Assembly (NCBI GenBank): GCA_900108205.1 | Contig: FNUU01000010.1 | Coordinates: 50,047 to 114,046, forward strand | Length of the DNA stretch: 64,000 nucleotides | Direction: 5' to 3' | DNA from: Eubacterium ruminantium | GTDB taxonomy: Bacteria > Bacillota > Clostridia > Lachnospirales > Lachnospiraceae | Shown: positions 18,666-26,634 of the stretch, in pieces | How the letters are laid out: every line of letters starts with the position of its first letter | Numbering within the stretch: position 1 is the stretch's first letter | The notes under the pieces: generated by a model | Told to the model about the DNA's origin: nothing | Database searches by the model: none | Seen by the model: the letters and a program-made list of their open reading frames with translations, nothing else | Translations under genes and position numbers: made by a program

Positions 18666-19586
18666 TTACAGGAGCTCCAGAAGTTTTTTTGCAGCGATTG
18701 AGGTTGGATTTGAATTATCGGTAATTACACAGATTTTTCTTTTGGGAATATCTTTGTCCAGTTTGAGACGGAAGATGTTCCCGTTTTTTATATATTCTTC
18801 TGCAAAGTCGGCAACTACAGAACCAATGCCGAGATTACGCATGACGAACTGTACTATCATATTGCTGGTGGAAAGCTCAAATTCAGGAGCAAGGGTAACG
18901 CCCTCGGAGTACAGAAAACCATCAACATATTTTCTTGTACTGGTGTCAGGCTCAAGACAGATAAGGGGCAGGGTTTCCAGATCGTGCAGGGATAAGGTTT
19001 TGTCCCGCAAATGGCTGAAACGGTTGCCGGCTATGAATATGTCCTCAATATCCCTTACCTGACGGACCTTGAGCTTGGGAGGAAAGGATGTTGAGAGGTA
19101 TGTGCCGATATTCTGGAAGTCGGCAAATTCATCAGAAGCGGATACTATACCAAGATCGATACGGCCGGAAGCCAGGTGTTCAAGAGTTCTGGGAGTAGGA
19201 GCGTTGGTTACATTTACTTTTACCTTTGGATAGAGCTGATGAAATTTCTCCAGGTAAGGGAGAAGATAATACTGGAGCGTCATATCGCTGGCACCGATCC
19301 TTATCTCTCCGGAATCAAGAGACAGCAGCTCCTTAAGCTTCTGCTCACCCTTTTCAAAGGCTTCATAGCCGGAAGAAACATAATTAAACAGGGTTTCGCC
19401 CTCATGTGTAAGGACGGCGCCTCTGGTGGTCCGCCTGAAAAGCTGAAGTCCGAGAGAGCTTTCCAAAAGCTTGATCCCCTGGCTGACGGCAGGCTGTGTG
19501 ATGCAGAGAACCTTGGAAGCCTCAGTAAAGCTGCCCAGACTGGCAACGTGATAAAATATTTTATAATACTCAAGATTTGTATTCAT
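18666..19586 (-). CDS. LysR family transcriptional regulator
   Basis: A 306-residue LysR regulator. The N-terminal winged helix-turn-helix is YYKIFYHVASLGSFTEASK then VLCITQPAVSQGIKLLE, near residues 7-45. Residues 90-300 form the periplasmic-binding-like effector domain. The nearest divergent gene on the plus strand is purA, over 500 nt away across a repeat tract, so the target is not evident from context. Confidence 0.88.
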   Translation of the reverse strand: MNTNLEYYKIFYHVASLGSFTEASKVLCITQPAVSQGIKLLESSLGLQLFRRTTRGAVLTHEGETLFNYVSSGYEAFEKGEQKLKELLSLDSGEIRIGASDMTLQYYLLPYLEKFHQLYPKVKVNVTNAPTPRTLEHLASGRIDLGIVSASDEFADFQNIGTYLSTSFPPKLKVRQVRDIEDIFIAGNRFSHLRDKTLSLHDLETLPLICLEPDTSTRKYVDGFLYSEGVTLAPEFELSTSNMIVQFVMRNLGIGSVVADFAEEYIKNGNIFRLKLDKDIPKRKICVITDNSNPTSIAAKKLLELL

Positions 19587-19669
19587 GGCTATGGCCTTTC
19601 CCTGTATAACCTGTCATTTATGGTTTCTTGGATTGATGATCATGTGTCGTAAATCAAATATGATAAAAT

Positions 19670-19897
19670 CTATATTGCGATAATGCGATAAAAACGCACA
19701 GTGATAAAAAACATACTGCGACAAAAACGCACAAAGATAAAAAACATAATGCGATAAACGCACAGTAATATAAAATATCCACTGCTATATATAACGAATA
19801 GTGATATAAAATACACTCTGATATATATCGCACAGTGATATAGAACACATAGTGATATAGAACACATAGTGATATAGAACACATAGTGATATATGTT
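19670..19897. repeat. Degenerate AT-rich tandem repeat tract
   Basis: Built from variants of a GTGATATAGAACACATA-like unit of about 17-22 bp. The last three copies are exact 17-bp repeats starting at 19843, 19860 and 19877; older copies toward 19670 carry GCGATAAAAACGCACA variants. It fills most of the lysR-purA gap (19587-20123). TTATTG, a 17-nt spacer and TATAAT (19928-19933) after the tract is a weak purA promoter candidate. Confidence 0.75.
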
Positions 19898-20123
19898 TTA
19901 ATAATTATTGATAGTATAAGTAACTGTTATAATAAACATAATAAATATTAATTTTACTTATGTCAATGGCTAAGATATACTGTTAAAGGTCGGTGCGGTA
20001 TTTTCCGCAGACTATTCTTACATATGTTGAATTGTGAACTATTGACACAGTGTATTGGGCTTGAAAAACTATGATAAGAAGAGGGATTTCTTTATTAAGA
20101 TAAAACGAAAGGTGGTTTTTTTT

Positions 20124-21407
20124 ATGGTTACAGCAATAGTCGGAGCAAACTGGGGTGACGAAGGTAAGGGCAAGATTACAGATATGCTTGCCGAGGATTC
20201 AGACATTATCATCAGATTTCAGGGAGGAGCAAATGCAGGACATACCATAGTAAATGATTATGGTAAATTTGCACTTCATACTCTTCCTTCAGGTGTATTT
20301 TATGATCATACAGTCAGCATCATCGGAAATGGTGTTGCACTTGATATTCCAAAGCTTTTCAAGGAATATAATGATATAGTTGAAAAGGGTGTTCCTGCAC
20401 CAAAGCTTCTTGTATCAGACAGAGCACAGATCGTTATGCCATATCATGTTCTTTTCGATACATATGAGGAAGCAAGACTTGCCGGAAAATCATTTGGTTC
20501 TACAAAGTCAGGAATTGCTCCATTTTATTCAGACAAGTATGCAAAGATCGGTTTCCAGGTAAGTGAGCTGTTTGACGATGAGGATTCTCTTAAGGATAAG
20601 ATTGAAAGAGTAATCGCACAGAAGAATGTACTTCTTGAGCATCTTTATCATCAGCCTGTTCTTACAGTAGAAGATGTTTACGCAACACTTATGGAATATA
20701 AGAAAATGGTTGAGCCATATGTATGTGATGTTTCAGCTTTCCTTTATGAAGCTATTAAAGAGGGTAAGAATATTCTCCTTGAGGGACAGCTTGGTTCTAT
20801 GAAGGACCCTGATCATGGTATTTATCCGATGGTTACATCATCATCAACTCTTGCAGCGTATGGTGCTATCGGAGCAGGAATTCCTCCATATGAGATCAAG
20901 AAGATAGTTGTTGTATGTAAGGCATACTCAAGTGCTGTAGGTGCAGGTGAATTTGTAAGTGAGATCTTCGGTGATGAGGCAGATGAGCTCAGACGCCGCG
21001 GAGGAGATGGCGGAGAGTATGGAGCAACGACAGGACGTCCAAGAAGAATGGGATGGTTTGACTGTGTTGCATCTAAGTATGGATGCAGAATCCAGGGCGC
21101 AACAGATGTGGCATTTACAGTATTGGATGTACTCGGATACCTTGATGAGATTCCTGTTTGTACAGGTTATGAGATCGATGGTGAGGTAACAACAGAGTTC
21201 CCTGCAACAGTTAAGCTTAAGAAGGCAAAGCCTGTATATACAGTTCTTCCTGGATGGAAGCAGGATATCAGAGGCATCAAGAATTACGAGGAGCTTCCTG
21301 AGAATTGCCGTAAGTATATAGAATTCATCGAGGAGCAGATAGGCTTCCCGATCACAATGATATCAAATGGTCCAAGCAGACATGATATCATTTACAGAAA
21401 GAAATAA
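20124..21407 (+). CDS. purA: Adenylosuccinate synthetase
   Basis: A 427-residue GTP-dependent ligase making adenylosuccinate from IMP and aspartate, the usual family length. The P-loop GANWGDEGKGKITDM lies near residues 7-21, with GGANAGHTIV and the GATTGRPRRMGWFD block also present. ATG 20124 was chosen because GAAAGGTGG precedes it and MVTAIVGANWGDEGKGK is the standard N-terminus; an in-frame ATG at 20055 would add 23 atypical residues. Pairs with purB in this window for AMP synthesis. Confidence 0.95.
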   Translation: MVTAIVGANWGDEGKGKITDMLAEDSDIIIRFQGGANAGHTIVNDYGKFALHTLPSGVFYDHTVSIIGNGVALDIPKLFKEYNDIVEKGVPAPKLLVSDRAQIVMPYHVLFDTYEEARLAGKSFGSTKSGIAPFYSDKYAKIGFQVSELFDDEDSLKDKIERVIAQKNVLLEHLYHQPVLTVEDVYATLMEYKKMVEPYVCDVSAFLYEAIKEGKNILLEGQLGSMKDPDHGIYPMVTSSSTLAAYGAIGAGIPPYEIKKIVVVCKAYSSAVGAGEFVSEIFGDEADELRRRGGDGGEYGATTGRPRRMGWFDCVASKYGCRIQGATDVAFTVLDVLGYLDEIPVCTGYEIDGEVTTEFPATVKLKKAKPVYTVLPGWKQDIRGIKNYEELPENCRKYIEFIEEQIGFPITMISNGPSRHDIIYRKK

Positions 21408-21492
21408 TCAGTTTAATAATAGTTTTTATAATTATTCGCATGATTATTCATGAAATTATTCACATAATTGTTTCTGTGATTATTCACGTTAA

Positions 21493-21534
21493 AATAACAC
21501 CTGACGGTTACGGCTGTGATCGTCAGGTGTTATT
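21493..21534. terminator. Intrinsic terminator after purA
   Basis: A perfect 14-bp stem, AATAACACCTGACG (21493-21506) with CGTCAGGTGTTATT (21521-21534), with a 14-base loop. AT-rich flanks on both sides could serve purA and the converging hydrogenase operon. Confidence 0.85.
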
Positions 21535-21559
21535 TATATTACACATTAATAATTATTAT

Positions 21560-21792
21560 ATTATGAGAAGCAAAAAACGCATCTCATAATCCTGCGGAAC
21601 TAAAGTTCCTCCGGTAACTTATCAAGAAAAACAAATACTCGTTTCACTCGTGCTTGTTTTTCTTCTGATAAGTATATTATGAGAAGCAAAAACCGCATCT
21701 CATAATCCTGCGGAACTAAAGTTCCTCCGGTAACTTATCAAGAAAAACAAATACTCGTTTCACTCGTGCTTGTTTTTCTTCTGATAAGTTAT
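21560..21792 (-). repeat. Tandem pair of the three-hairpin dispersed repeat
   Basis: Two nearly identical 116-bp units, 21560-21675 and 21676-21792. Read on the minus strand each holds a long hairpin with TTATCA...TGATAA ends and a GAAAAACAA/TTGTTTTTC core, then GGAAC/GTTCC around TTTA, then ATTATGAGA...TCTCATAAT. It lies between the ends of purA and hydA, immediately after hydA in that gene's direction. Confidence 0.85.
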
Positions 21793-21822
21793 ATTATATG
21801 TCATGAGAAGCAAAAAGACTCA

Positions 21823-23589
21823 TTATTTAAAGCCTTCTCTTGCTGCATATGTTGTATGTAACAGCCCATGAGCTTTATGTGAATTAGGAGCACCAAGGAA
21901 TTTTTCATAAAGCTCTTTGATCTGCGGATTGTTATGGGACTGACGTATGGTCTGTCTTTCATCCTCAGAATAAAGTGCAGCAGCACGCTTTTCCTTGTAG
22001 GTGTCGATAATATCATCTGCTTCATTTGGAAGGAAGCATGATCTGACATATGGCTGTCCGCCACCATTGATACATCCGCCCGGACATCCCATGATTTCTA
22101 TGAAATGATACTTTGAATTACCGTTACGAATCTCATCCAGAAGTACCTTGGCGGACTTCATTCCTGAAGCAATGGCAACATTTATGGTGGTGCCGTTTAT
22201 ATCAAGGGAAGCCTCGCGTATGCCTGCATCATGACCACGTACCTCATTAAAGGCAATTGCGTCATGTTCTTTACCTGTGAGCTTATAATATACAGTACGA
22301 AGGGCAGCTTCCATAACACCGCCGGTAACACCAAAGATAACTGCGGCACCGCTGTAATCGCCCATGATATCAGGATCCCACTCTTCATCAGGAAGACGGT
22401 TATAAATGATACCGCTTCGCTTGATCATCTTGGCAAGCTCTCTTGTAGTGATAACTGCATCAACATCAAAAAGTCCGTTAACCTTCAGCTGGTCTCTCTG
22501 ACGCTCATATTTCTTGGCGATACATGGCATTACAGATACAACGAAGATGTCCTTTGGATCAATGCCGTTCTGTTCTGCCCAGTATGATTTGATGATAGCT
22601 CCCTGCATCTCGTGAGGTGATTTGCAGGAAGAGAGATGAGGCAGAAGATCTGAATAATTCATCTCTGCGTAGTTGATCCAGCCCGGTGAACATGAAGTGA
22701 TCATCGGAAGGATACCTCCTGTCTGAATACGACTGAGAAGCTCGTGACCTTCTTCTATAATGGTAAGGTCAGCACCAAAATTCACATCATAAACTTTTTC
22801 AAATCCAAGTCTTCTGAGAGCTGCGATCATCTTACCGGTAGTAGGGGTTCCTATAGGATAGCCAAATTCTTCACCGATAGCGGCACGTACTGCAGGAGCA
22901 ACCTGCACTATCACATGCTTTCCGGATTTCATGGCTTTATCCACGAGAGGTATTTCAGTATGCTCCATCAGGGCACCGGTCGGGCAGACATTTACACACT
23001 GTCCGCATTGGATACAAGGTGAATCGGCAAAACTGCGGTTTTCCGCAGGTGAAACAACAGTATTAAAACCGCGGTTTTCAAATCCGAGTATACCCATACC
23101 GTGAGCATTCTGGCATCTTGCAACGCATCGGCCGCAGAGAATACATTTTGATGTATCTCTTACAAGACCCGGAGCAACTTCGTCCAGATAAGTCTTTGTA
23201 TGGGTGCCTGCAAAGGCATCATCTCTTGCTCCTGTAAGCTTAGCTACATGAAGAAGCTCGCAGTATTCATTTTTCTCGCACTGCTGACAGTTCTTATTGT
23301 GGTTTGACAGCAGTAATTCAACGCTTTCACGTCGTGCGTCTACAGCGGCAGGAGAGGAGATTCGAATCTCCATTCCTTCAGAAACCGGGTAGACACAGCT
23401 TGCAACAAGGCCTCTTGCTCCGGTTGCTTCCACCAGACATACACGGCAGGAGCCCAGGTTGCATTCTCCGTGATTGAAGGTGCAGAGGGAAGGGATTTCA
23501 TATCCACAGGCCTTTGCTGCTTCAAGTATTGTGAGGCCTTCCTCAACTTCGTAAGGAATGCCTTCGATCTTTATATTTATTTTAGCCAT
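21823..23589 (-). CDS. hydA: [FeFe] hydrogenase catalytic subunit HydA (NAD-linked, HndD type)
   Basis: A 588-residue hydrogenase large subunit. In order: an N-terminal [2Fe-2S] domain (CTFNHGECNLGSCRVC), a His-Cys cluster motif (HNKNCQQCEKNEYC), two [4Fe-4S] motifs (CILCGRCVARC, CIQCGQCVNVC), then the H-cluster domain with TSCSPGW, MPCIAKKYE and the third motif GCPGGCINGGGQP, and a C-terminal small-subunit region. It evolves or oxidises H2 with electrons from the HydB/HydC partners; such trimers often bifurcate between NADH and ferredoxin. The first H-cluster motif has Ser after the Cys, and the third has Gly where Ala is usual. Confidence 0.92.
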   Translation of the reverse strand: MAKINIKIEGIPYEVEEGLTILEAAKACGYEIPSLCTFNHGECNLGSCRVCLVEATGARGLVASCVYPVSEGMEIRISSPAAVDARRESVELLLSNHNKNCQQCEKNEYCELLHVAKLTGARDDAFAGTHTKTYLDEVAPGLVRDTSKCILCGRCVARCQNAHGMGILGFENRGFNTVVSPAENRSFADSPCIQCGQCVNVCPTGALMEHTEIPLVDKAMKSGKHVIVQVAPAVRAAIGEEFGYPIGTPTTGKMIAALRRLGFEKVYDVNFGADLTIIEEGHELLSRIQTGGILPMITSCSPGWINYAEMNYSDLLPHLSSCKSPHEMQGAIIKSYWAEQNGIDPKDIFVVSVMPCIAKKYERQRDQLKVNGLFDVDAVITTRELAKMIKRSGIIYNRLPDEEWDPDIMGDYSGAAVIFGVTGGVMEAALRTVYYKLTGKEHDAIAFNEVRGHDAGIREASLDINGTTINVAIASGMKSAKVLLDEIRNGNSKYHFIEIMGCPGGCINGGGQPYVRSCFLPNEADDIIDTYKEKRAAALYSEDERQTIRQSHNNPQIKELYEKFLGAPNSHKAHGLLHTTYAAREGFK

Positions 23590-23628
23590 AGTTTTCCTCC
23601 TGTTTCATTCATTTTACGAAATACATCA

Positions 23629-25512
23629 TTACTGCTTCGAGATAGCACGCATACGGCACGTACTTATGCAGGCACCGCACTTGATACATTTTGAAGTGTC
23701 AATGGTGTAGGATGGCAGCTTATGGCCTTCCGGTGTATAGTCAGTTTTATGAATTGCGCCAACAGGACATCCTCTGGAACAGAGACCGCAGCCGACGCAT
23801 TTATCTTTATCGATCACATATTCCATAAGATTCTTACATACGTGGGACGGACATTTCTTATCCACGATATGTGCAATATATTCATCACGGAAATGCTTCA
23901 GGGTTGAAGTAACCGGATTCGCAGCTGTCTGGCCGAGCGCACACAGAGAGTTTGTTTTAACTGTCTTGGCAAGTTCCTCTAACTGCTCAAGGTCCTTCAT
24001 TGTTCCTTTGCCTTCGGTGATCCTTGTAAGTATCTCTAACATACGTTTTGTTCCGATACGGCAAGGTGAACATTTACCGCAGGATTCATCACAAATGAAT
24101 TCCATATAGAATTTGGCAACATCTACCATACAGTTGTCTTCATCCATAACAATGGCACCGCCGGAGCCCATCATGGAGCCCTTTGCTACCAGGTTATCGA
24201 AGTCGATAGGCTCATCAAGGAATTCCTCGGTAAGACATCCACCGGATGGTCCACCGGTCTGGATAGCCTTGAACTTCTTGCCGCCCGGGATTCCTCCGCC
24301 GATATCATATATAAGCTCGCGGAGAGTTGTTCCCATAGGTACCTCTACGAGTCCGACGTTATTTACCTTTCCACCAAGAGCGAAAACCTTGGTTCCCTTG
24401 GATTTTTCTGTACCAACCTTTGCAAATTCCTCCGCTCCCTCACGAAGGATAAATGGTATACATGCCAGAGTTTCAACGTTATTAATGATGGTAGGCTTTT
24501 CCCACAGACCTTTTACAGCCGGGAATGGAGGTCTTGGACGCGGCATACCACGTTTACCCTCAATAGAATTCAGCAAGGCTGTTTCCTCACCGCAGACAAA
24601 AGCACCTGCACCAAGGCGGAGGTGGCAGTTGAATGAAAAGCCTGTTCCGAGAATATTTTCACCAAGAAGACCTGTATTTCTGGCCTGTTTGATGGCATTT
24701 CTGAGTCTGTTTACAGCGATAGGATATTCAGCACGAACATAGAAATATCCTTCCTTTGCTCCGATGGCATAGCCTGCGATCATCATTCCTTCGATAACTG
24801 CAAGAGGATTACCTTCAAGGATGCTTCTGTCCATGAATGCACCCGGGTCACCTTCGTCACCATTGCAGACTACATATTTTTCTTCGCTTTCAACATTACG
24901 TGCAAACTGCCATTTTCTTCCTGATGGGAAACCGGCGCCTCCACGTCCTCTGATGCCGGAAGCAAGAACCTCGTCTATTACCTCCTGAGGAGTCATAGAG
25001 AGAGCTTTTTTCAGACCCTGGAATGCACCGGCACCAAGGGCTTCATTTATATCCTCCGGGTTGATCTCGCCGCAGCTGTGAAGAGCCACACGGCGCTGTT
25101 TTTTATAGAAATTAATATCGGCCTGCTTTGTAACTTTTTCACCGGTTGAAGTGTCTACATAGAGAAGACGATATACAACGGTGTGATTAACTATATCTGT
25201 ATGAACTATCTCATCTACATCCTCAACCTTAACAAGGCGGTAGAGTGTATCTTCAGGATAGATCTTTACAAAAGGTCCCTGAGAACAGAAACCGAAGCAT
25301 CCGACGATATTAACTGTTACTTTATCTGAAAGTCCTTCTGCTTCAAGAAGTTCTTCGAAACGTTTTTTTATGTCCATTGAATTGTTGGAAAGACATCCGG
25401 TACCTCCGCAGAGAACTATGTGACGCTTTCCGTCAGCACCGCTGAATTTGTCATCCATAGCCTTTGTGCAGGAAGCGATAGAGCTTTCAAGAGTTTTGAT
25501 ATCCTGGATCAT
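23629..25512 (-). CDS. hydB: NAD-linked hydrogenase subunit HydB (NuoF-like, HndC)
   Basis: A 627-residue flavoprotein. The N-terminus is a thioredoxin-like [2Fe-2S] domain (VLCGGTGCLSNNS), followed by a NuoF-type NADH/FMN domain (GRGGAGFPSGRKWQFAR, CNGDEGDPGAFMDR, CGEETALLNSIEG) and the [4Fe-4S] motif ESCGKCSPCRIGT. The C-terminus has two ferredoxin motifs (CVGCGLCSRGCPVGA and CIKCGACISTCRMRA; the second lacks the usual Pro). It oxidises or reduces NAD(H) and passes electrons to HydA. Its start overlaps the hydC stop by four bases (ATGA), indicating translational coupling. Confidence 0.93.
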   Translation of the reverse strand: MIQDIKTLESSIASCTKAMDDKFSGADGKRHIVLCGGTGCLSNNSMDIKKRFEELLEAEGLSDKVTVNIVGCFGFCSQGPFVKIYPEDTLYRLVKVEDVDEIVHTDIVNHTVVYRLLYVDTSTGEKVTKQADINFYKKQRRVALHSCGEINPEDINEALGAGAFQGLKKALSMTPQEVIDEVLASGIRGRGGAGFPSGRKWQFARNVESEEKYVVCNGDEGDPGAFMDRSILEGNPLAVIEGMMIAGYAIGAKEGYFYVRAEYPIAVNRLRNAIKQARNTGLLGENILGTGFSFNCHLRLGAGAFVCGEETALLNSIEGKRGMPRPRPPFPAVKGLWEKPTIINNVETLACIPFILREGAEEFAKVGTEKSKGTKVFALGGKVNNVGLVEVPMGTTLRELIYDIGGGIPGGKKFKAIQTGGPSGGCLTEEFLDEPIDFDNLVAKGSMMGSGGAIVMDEDNCMVDVAKFYMEFICDESCGKCSPCRIGTKRMLEILTRITEGKGTMKDLEQLEELAKTVKTNSLCALGQTAANPVTSTLKHFRDEYIAHIVDKKCPSHVCKNLMEYVIDKDKCVGCGLCSRGCPVGAIHKTDYTPEGHKLPSYTIDTSKCIKCGACISTCRMRAISKQ

Positions 25513-26003
25513 ACATTCACCCCTTTCTCTGCATCCTGATAAGAAGCAACGATGTCATGCACCTGGTTTACGCTTACTTTAGGGTAAACCTTGCCGTTGA
25601 TGTTGACAGCCGGTGCTATTCCACAGGCTCCGATGCAGCGGAGTGCATCTATGGTAAAGAGACCGTCTTCAGTAGTCTGACCCGGTCCGATACCAAGCAG
25701 CTCGGAAAACTTATCAATAACCTGCTGAGCTCCCTTAACATAGCAGGCGGTTCCGAGACAACAACCTATAACGTATTTTCCTTTTGGTTTAAGTGAAAAG
25801 AAAGAGTAGAAAGTAACTACTCCATAGATTTCTGCAACAGAGATGCCGGTCTTTTCGGACACTACTTCCTGAACCTCAAGCGGTATATATCCATATTCGT
25901 TCTGGATATCGCTGAGGATCATCATAAGAGGCGTTTTTTCGTCCTGATAACGGTCACAGATTTCTCTGATCCTTGCCGCAGAAGCTGCATTAAGCTTCCC
26001 CAT
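25509..26003 (-). CDS. hydC: NAD-linked hydrogenase subunit HydC (NuoE-like, HndA)
   Basis: A 164-residue NuoE-like thioredoxin-fold [2Fe-2S] protein. Cluster cysteines lie in GCCLGTACYVKGAQ and RCIGACGIAP. It is the first gene of the hydCBA operon, after an AGGAGGAAC ribosome site, and the third component of the NAD-dependent hydrogenase complex in the cytoplasm. Confidence 0.92.
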   Translation of the reverse strand: MGKLNAASAARIREICDRYQDEKTPLMMILSDIQNEYGYIPLEVQEVVSEKTGISVAEIYGVVTFYSFFSLKPKGKYVIGCCLGTACYVKGAQQVIDKFSELLGIGPGQTTEDGLFTIDALRCIGACGIAPAVNINGKVYPKVSVNQVHDIVASYQDAEKGVNV

Positions 26004-26039
26004 AAAAAGTTCCTCCTAAGAATAAAATTAGATACCTCT

Positions 26040-26068
26040 AGAATACCAAAAACGAGGCTTTTTAACAA
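26040..26068 (-). promoter_or_regulatory. Putative promoter of hydCBA
   Basis: On the minus strand: TTGTTA (complement of 26063-26068), a 17-nt spacer, TATTCT (complement of 26040-26045). It lies 37-65 nt upstream of the hydC start and is divergent from the promoter at 26093. Confidence 0.5.
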
Positions 26069-26092
26069 GATGATTAAGCGTTGTTTTTTGCT

Positions 26093-26120
26093 TTTACAAA
26101 TCCGTTTTTAGTGGTATAAT
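26093..26120 (+). promoter_or_regulatory. Putative sigma-A promoter of the TSCPD gene
   Basis: TTTACA (26093-26098), a 16-nt spacer, perfect TATAAT (26115-26120). The predicted start near 26127 leaves a leader of about 139 nt before the ATG at 26266. Confidence 0.65.
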
Positions 26121-26137
26121 TTCTGTATAACTATGCA

Positions 26138-26248
26138 TTTTCCGGCCTGAAAATCTGAAGGATTTACAGAGGGCTGAAGAGGCGGAGATCTGCACTGTAA
26201 TGCACTCTGATCGATGATGAAGTGACATTTCTGCGGGCCGGTGGAAAA
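26138..26248 (+). ncRNA. Structured 5' leader of the TSCPD gene, class unknown
   Basis: The leader closes on itself. TTTTCCGGCC (26138-26147) pairs with GGCCGG (26236-26241) and AAAA (26245-26248), bulging TGG. Inside are AAATC/GATTT (26151-26155 with 26161-26165) and possible pairings of CAGAG (26167-26171) with CTCTG (26205-26209) and of CACT with AGTG. The 3' strand ends about 10 nt before the RBS GGGAGG. The arrangement is that of a riboswitch or protein-bound leader. I could not match it to a riboswitch consensus I know. Confidence 0.5.
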
Positions 26249-26265
26249 CAGCGGGAGGATATAAA

Positions 26266-26517
26266 ATGAATCATGTAACATTTACACCGAAGGGTGTCTG
26301 CTCTATGCAGATTGATTTTGATATTGATGATGAGAAGAAGCTGCACAATGTCAGCTTCATCGGAGGCTGCAACGGTAATCTGAAGGCTATCGGAAAGCTG
26401 GTTGAAGGAAAGGATGCGGCAGAGATAGCAGATATACTCAGGGGCAATCAGTGCGGAATGAGGGAAACCTCCTGTGCAGATCAGTTTGCTCAGGCTATCG
26501 ACGGTGCGGTGCTTTAA
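26266..26517 (+). CDS. TSCPD domain protein (TIGR03905-like), function unknown
   Basis: An 83-residue protein matching the small TSCPD family of Clostridia. It shows GGCNGNLKAIGKLVEGKDA and the motif ETSCADQ near the C-terminus, the family's TSCPD signature with A for P. The domain resembles a C-terminal piece of some ribonucleotide reductases, but the small stand-alone proteins have no proven role. It has its own promoter and structured leader and ends just before the Y RNA promoter. Confidence 0.75.
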   Translation: MNHVTFTPKGVCSMQIDFDIDDEKKLHNVSFIGGCNGNLKAIGKLVEGKDAAEIADILRGNQCGMRETSCADQFAQAIDGAVL

Positions 26518-26564
26518 TATGTTTTGCCTTAAGATGATATATTAAGATATATACCAGCAGTTTA

Positions 26565-26593
26565 GTTACATATCAGAAATATTCTGATATAGT
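26565..26593 (+). promoter_or_regulatory. Promoter with palindromic operator upstream of the Y RNA
   Basis: GTTACA (26565-26570), a 17-nt spacer and TATAGT (26588-26593) form a promoter candidate for the Y RNA. The spacer is almost wholly a perfect 9-bp inverted repeat, ATATCAGAA-ATA-TTCTGATAT (26570-26590), overlapping both promoter elements. This could be a repressor operator; it could also be read as a hairpin at the end of the upstream gene, though no T-run follows. Confidence 0.5.
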
Positions 26594-26634
26594 CTTTTCA
26601 TAAGGTTTCTTTAAGACAAAATAATCGTCAGCTA

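Noticed and set aside
19654..19884. Minus-strand open frames of about 70-76 residues rich in Cys, Leu, Phe and Tyr
   Set aside because: They are translations of the tandem repeat tract, overlap each other in two frames and have no ribosome site.
21560..21792. CRISPR array
   Set aside because: Only two contiguous 116-bp units without unique spacers; it is a tandem structured repeat.
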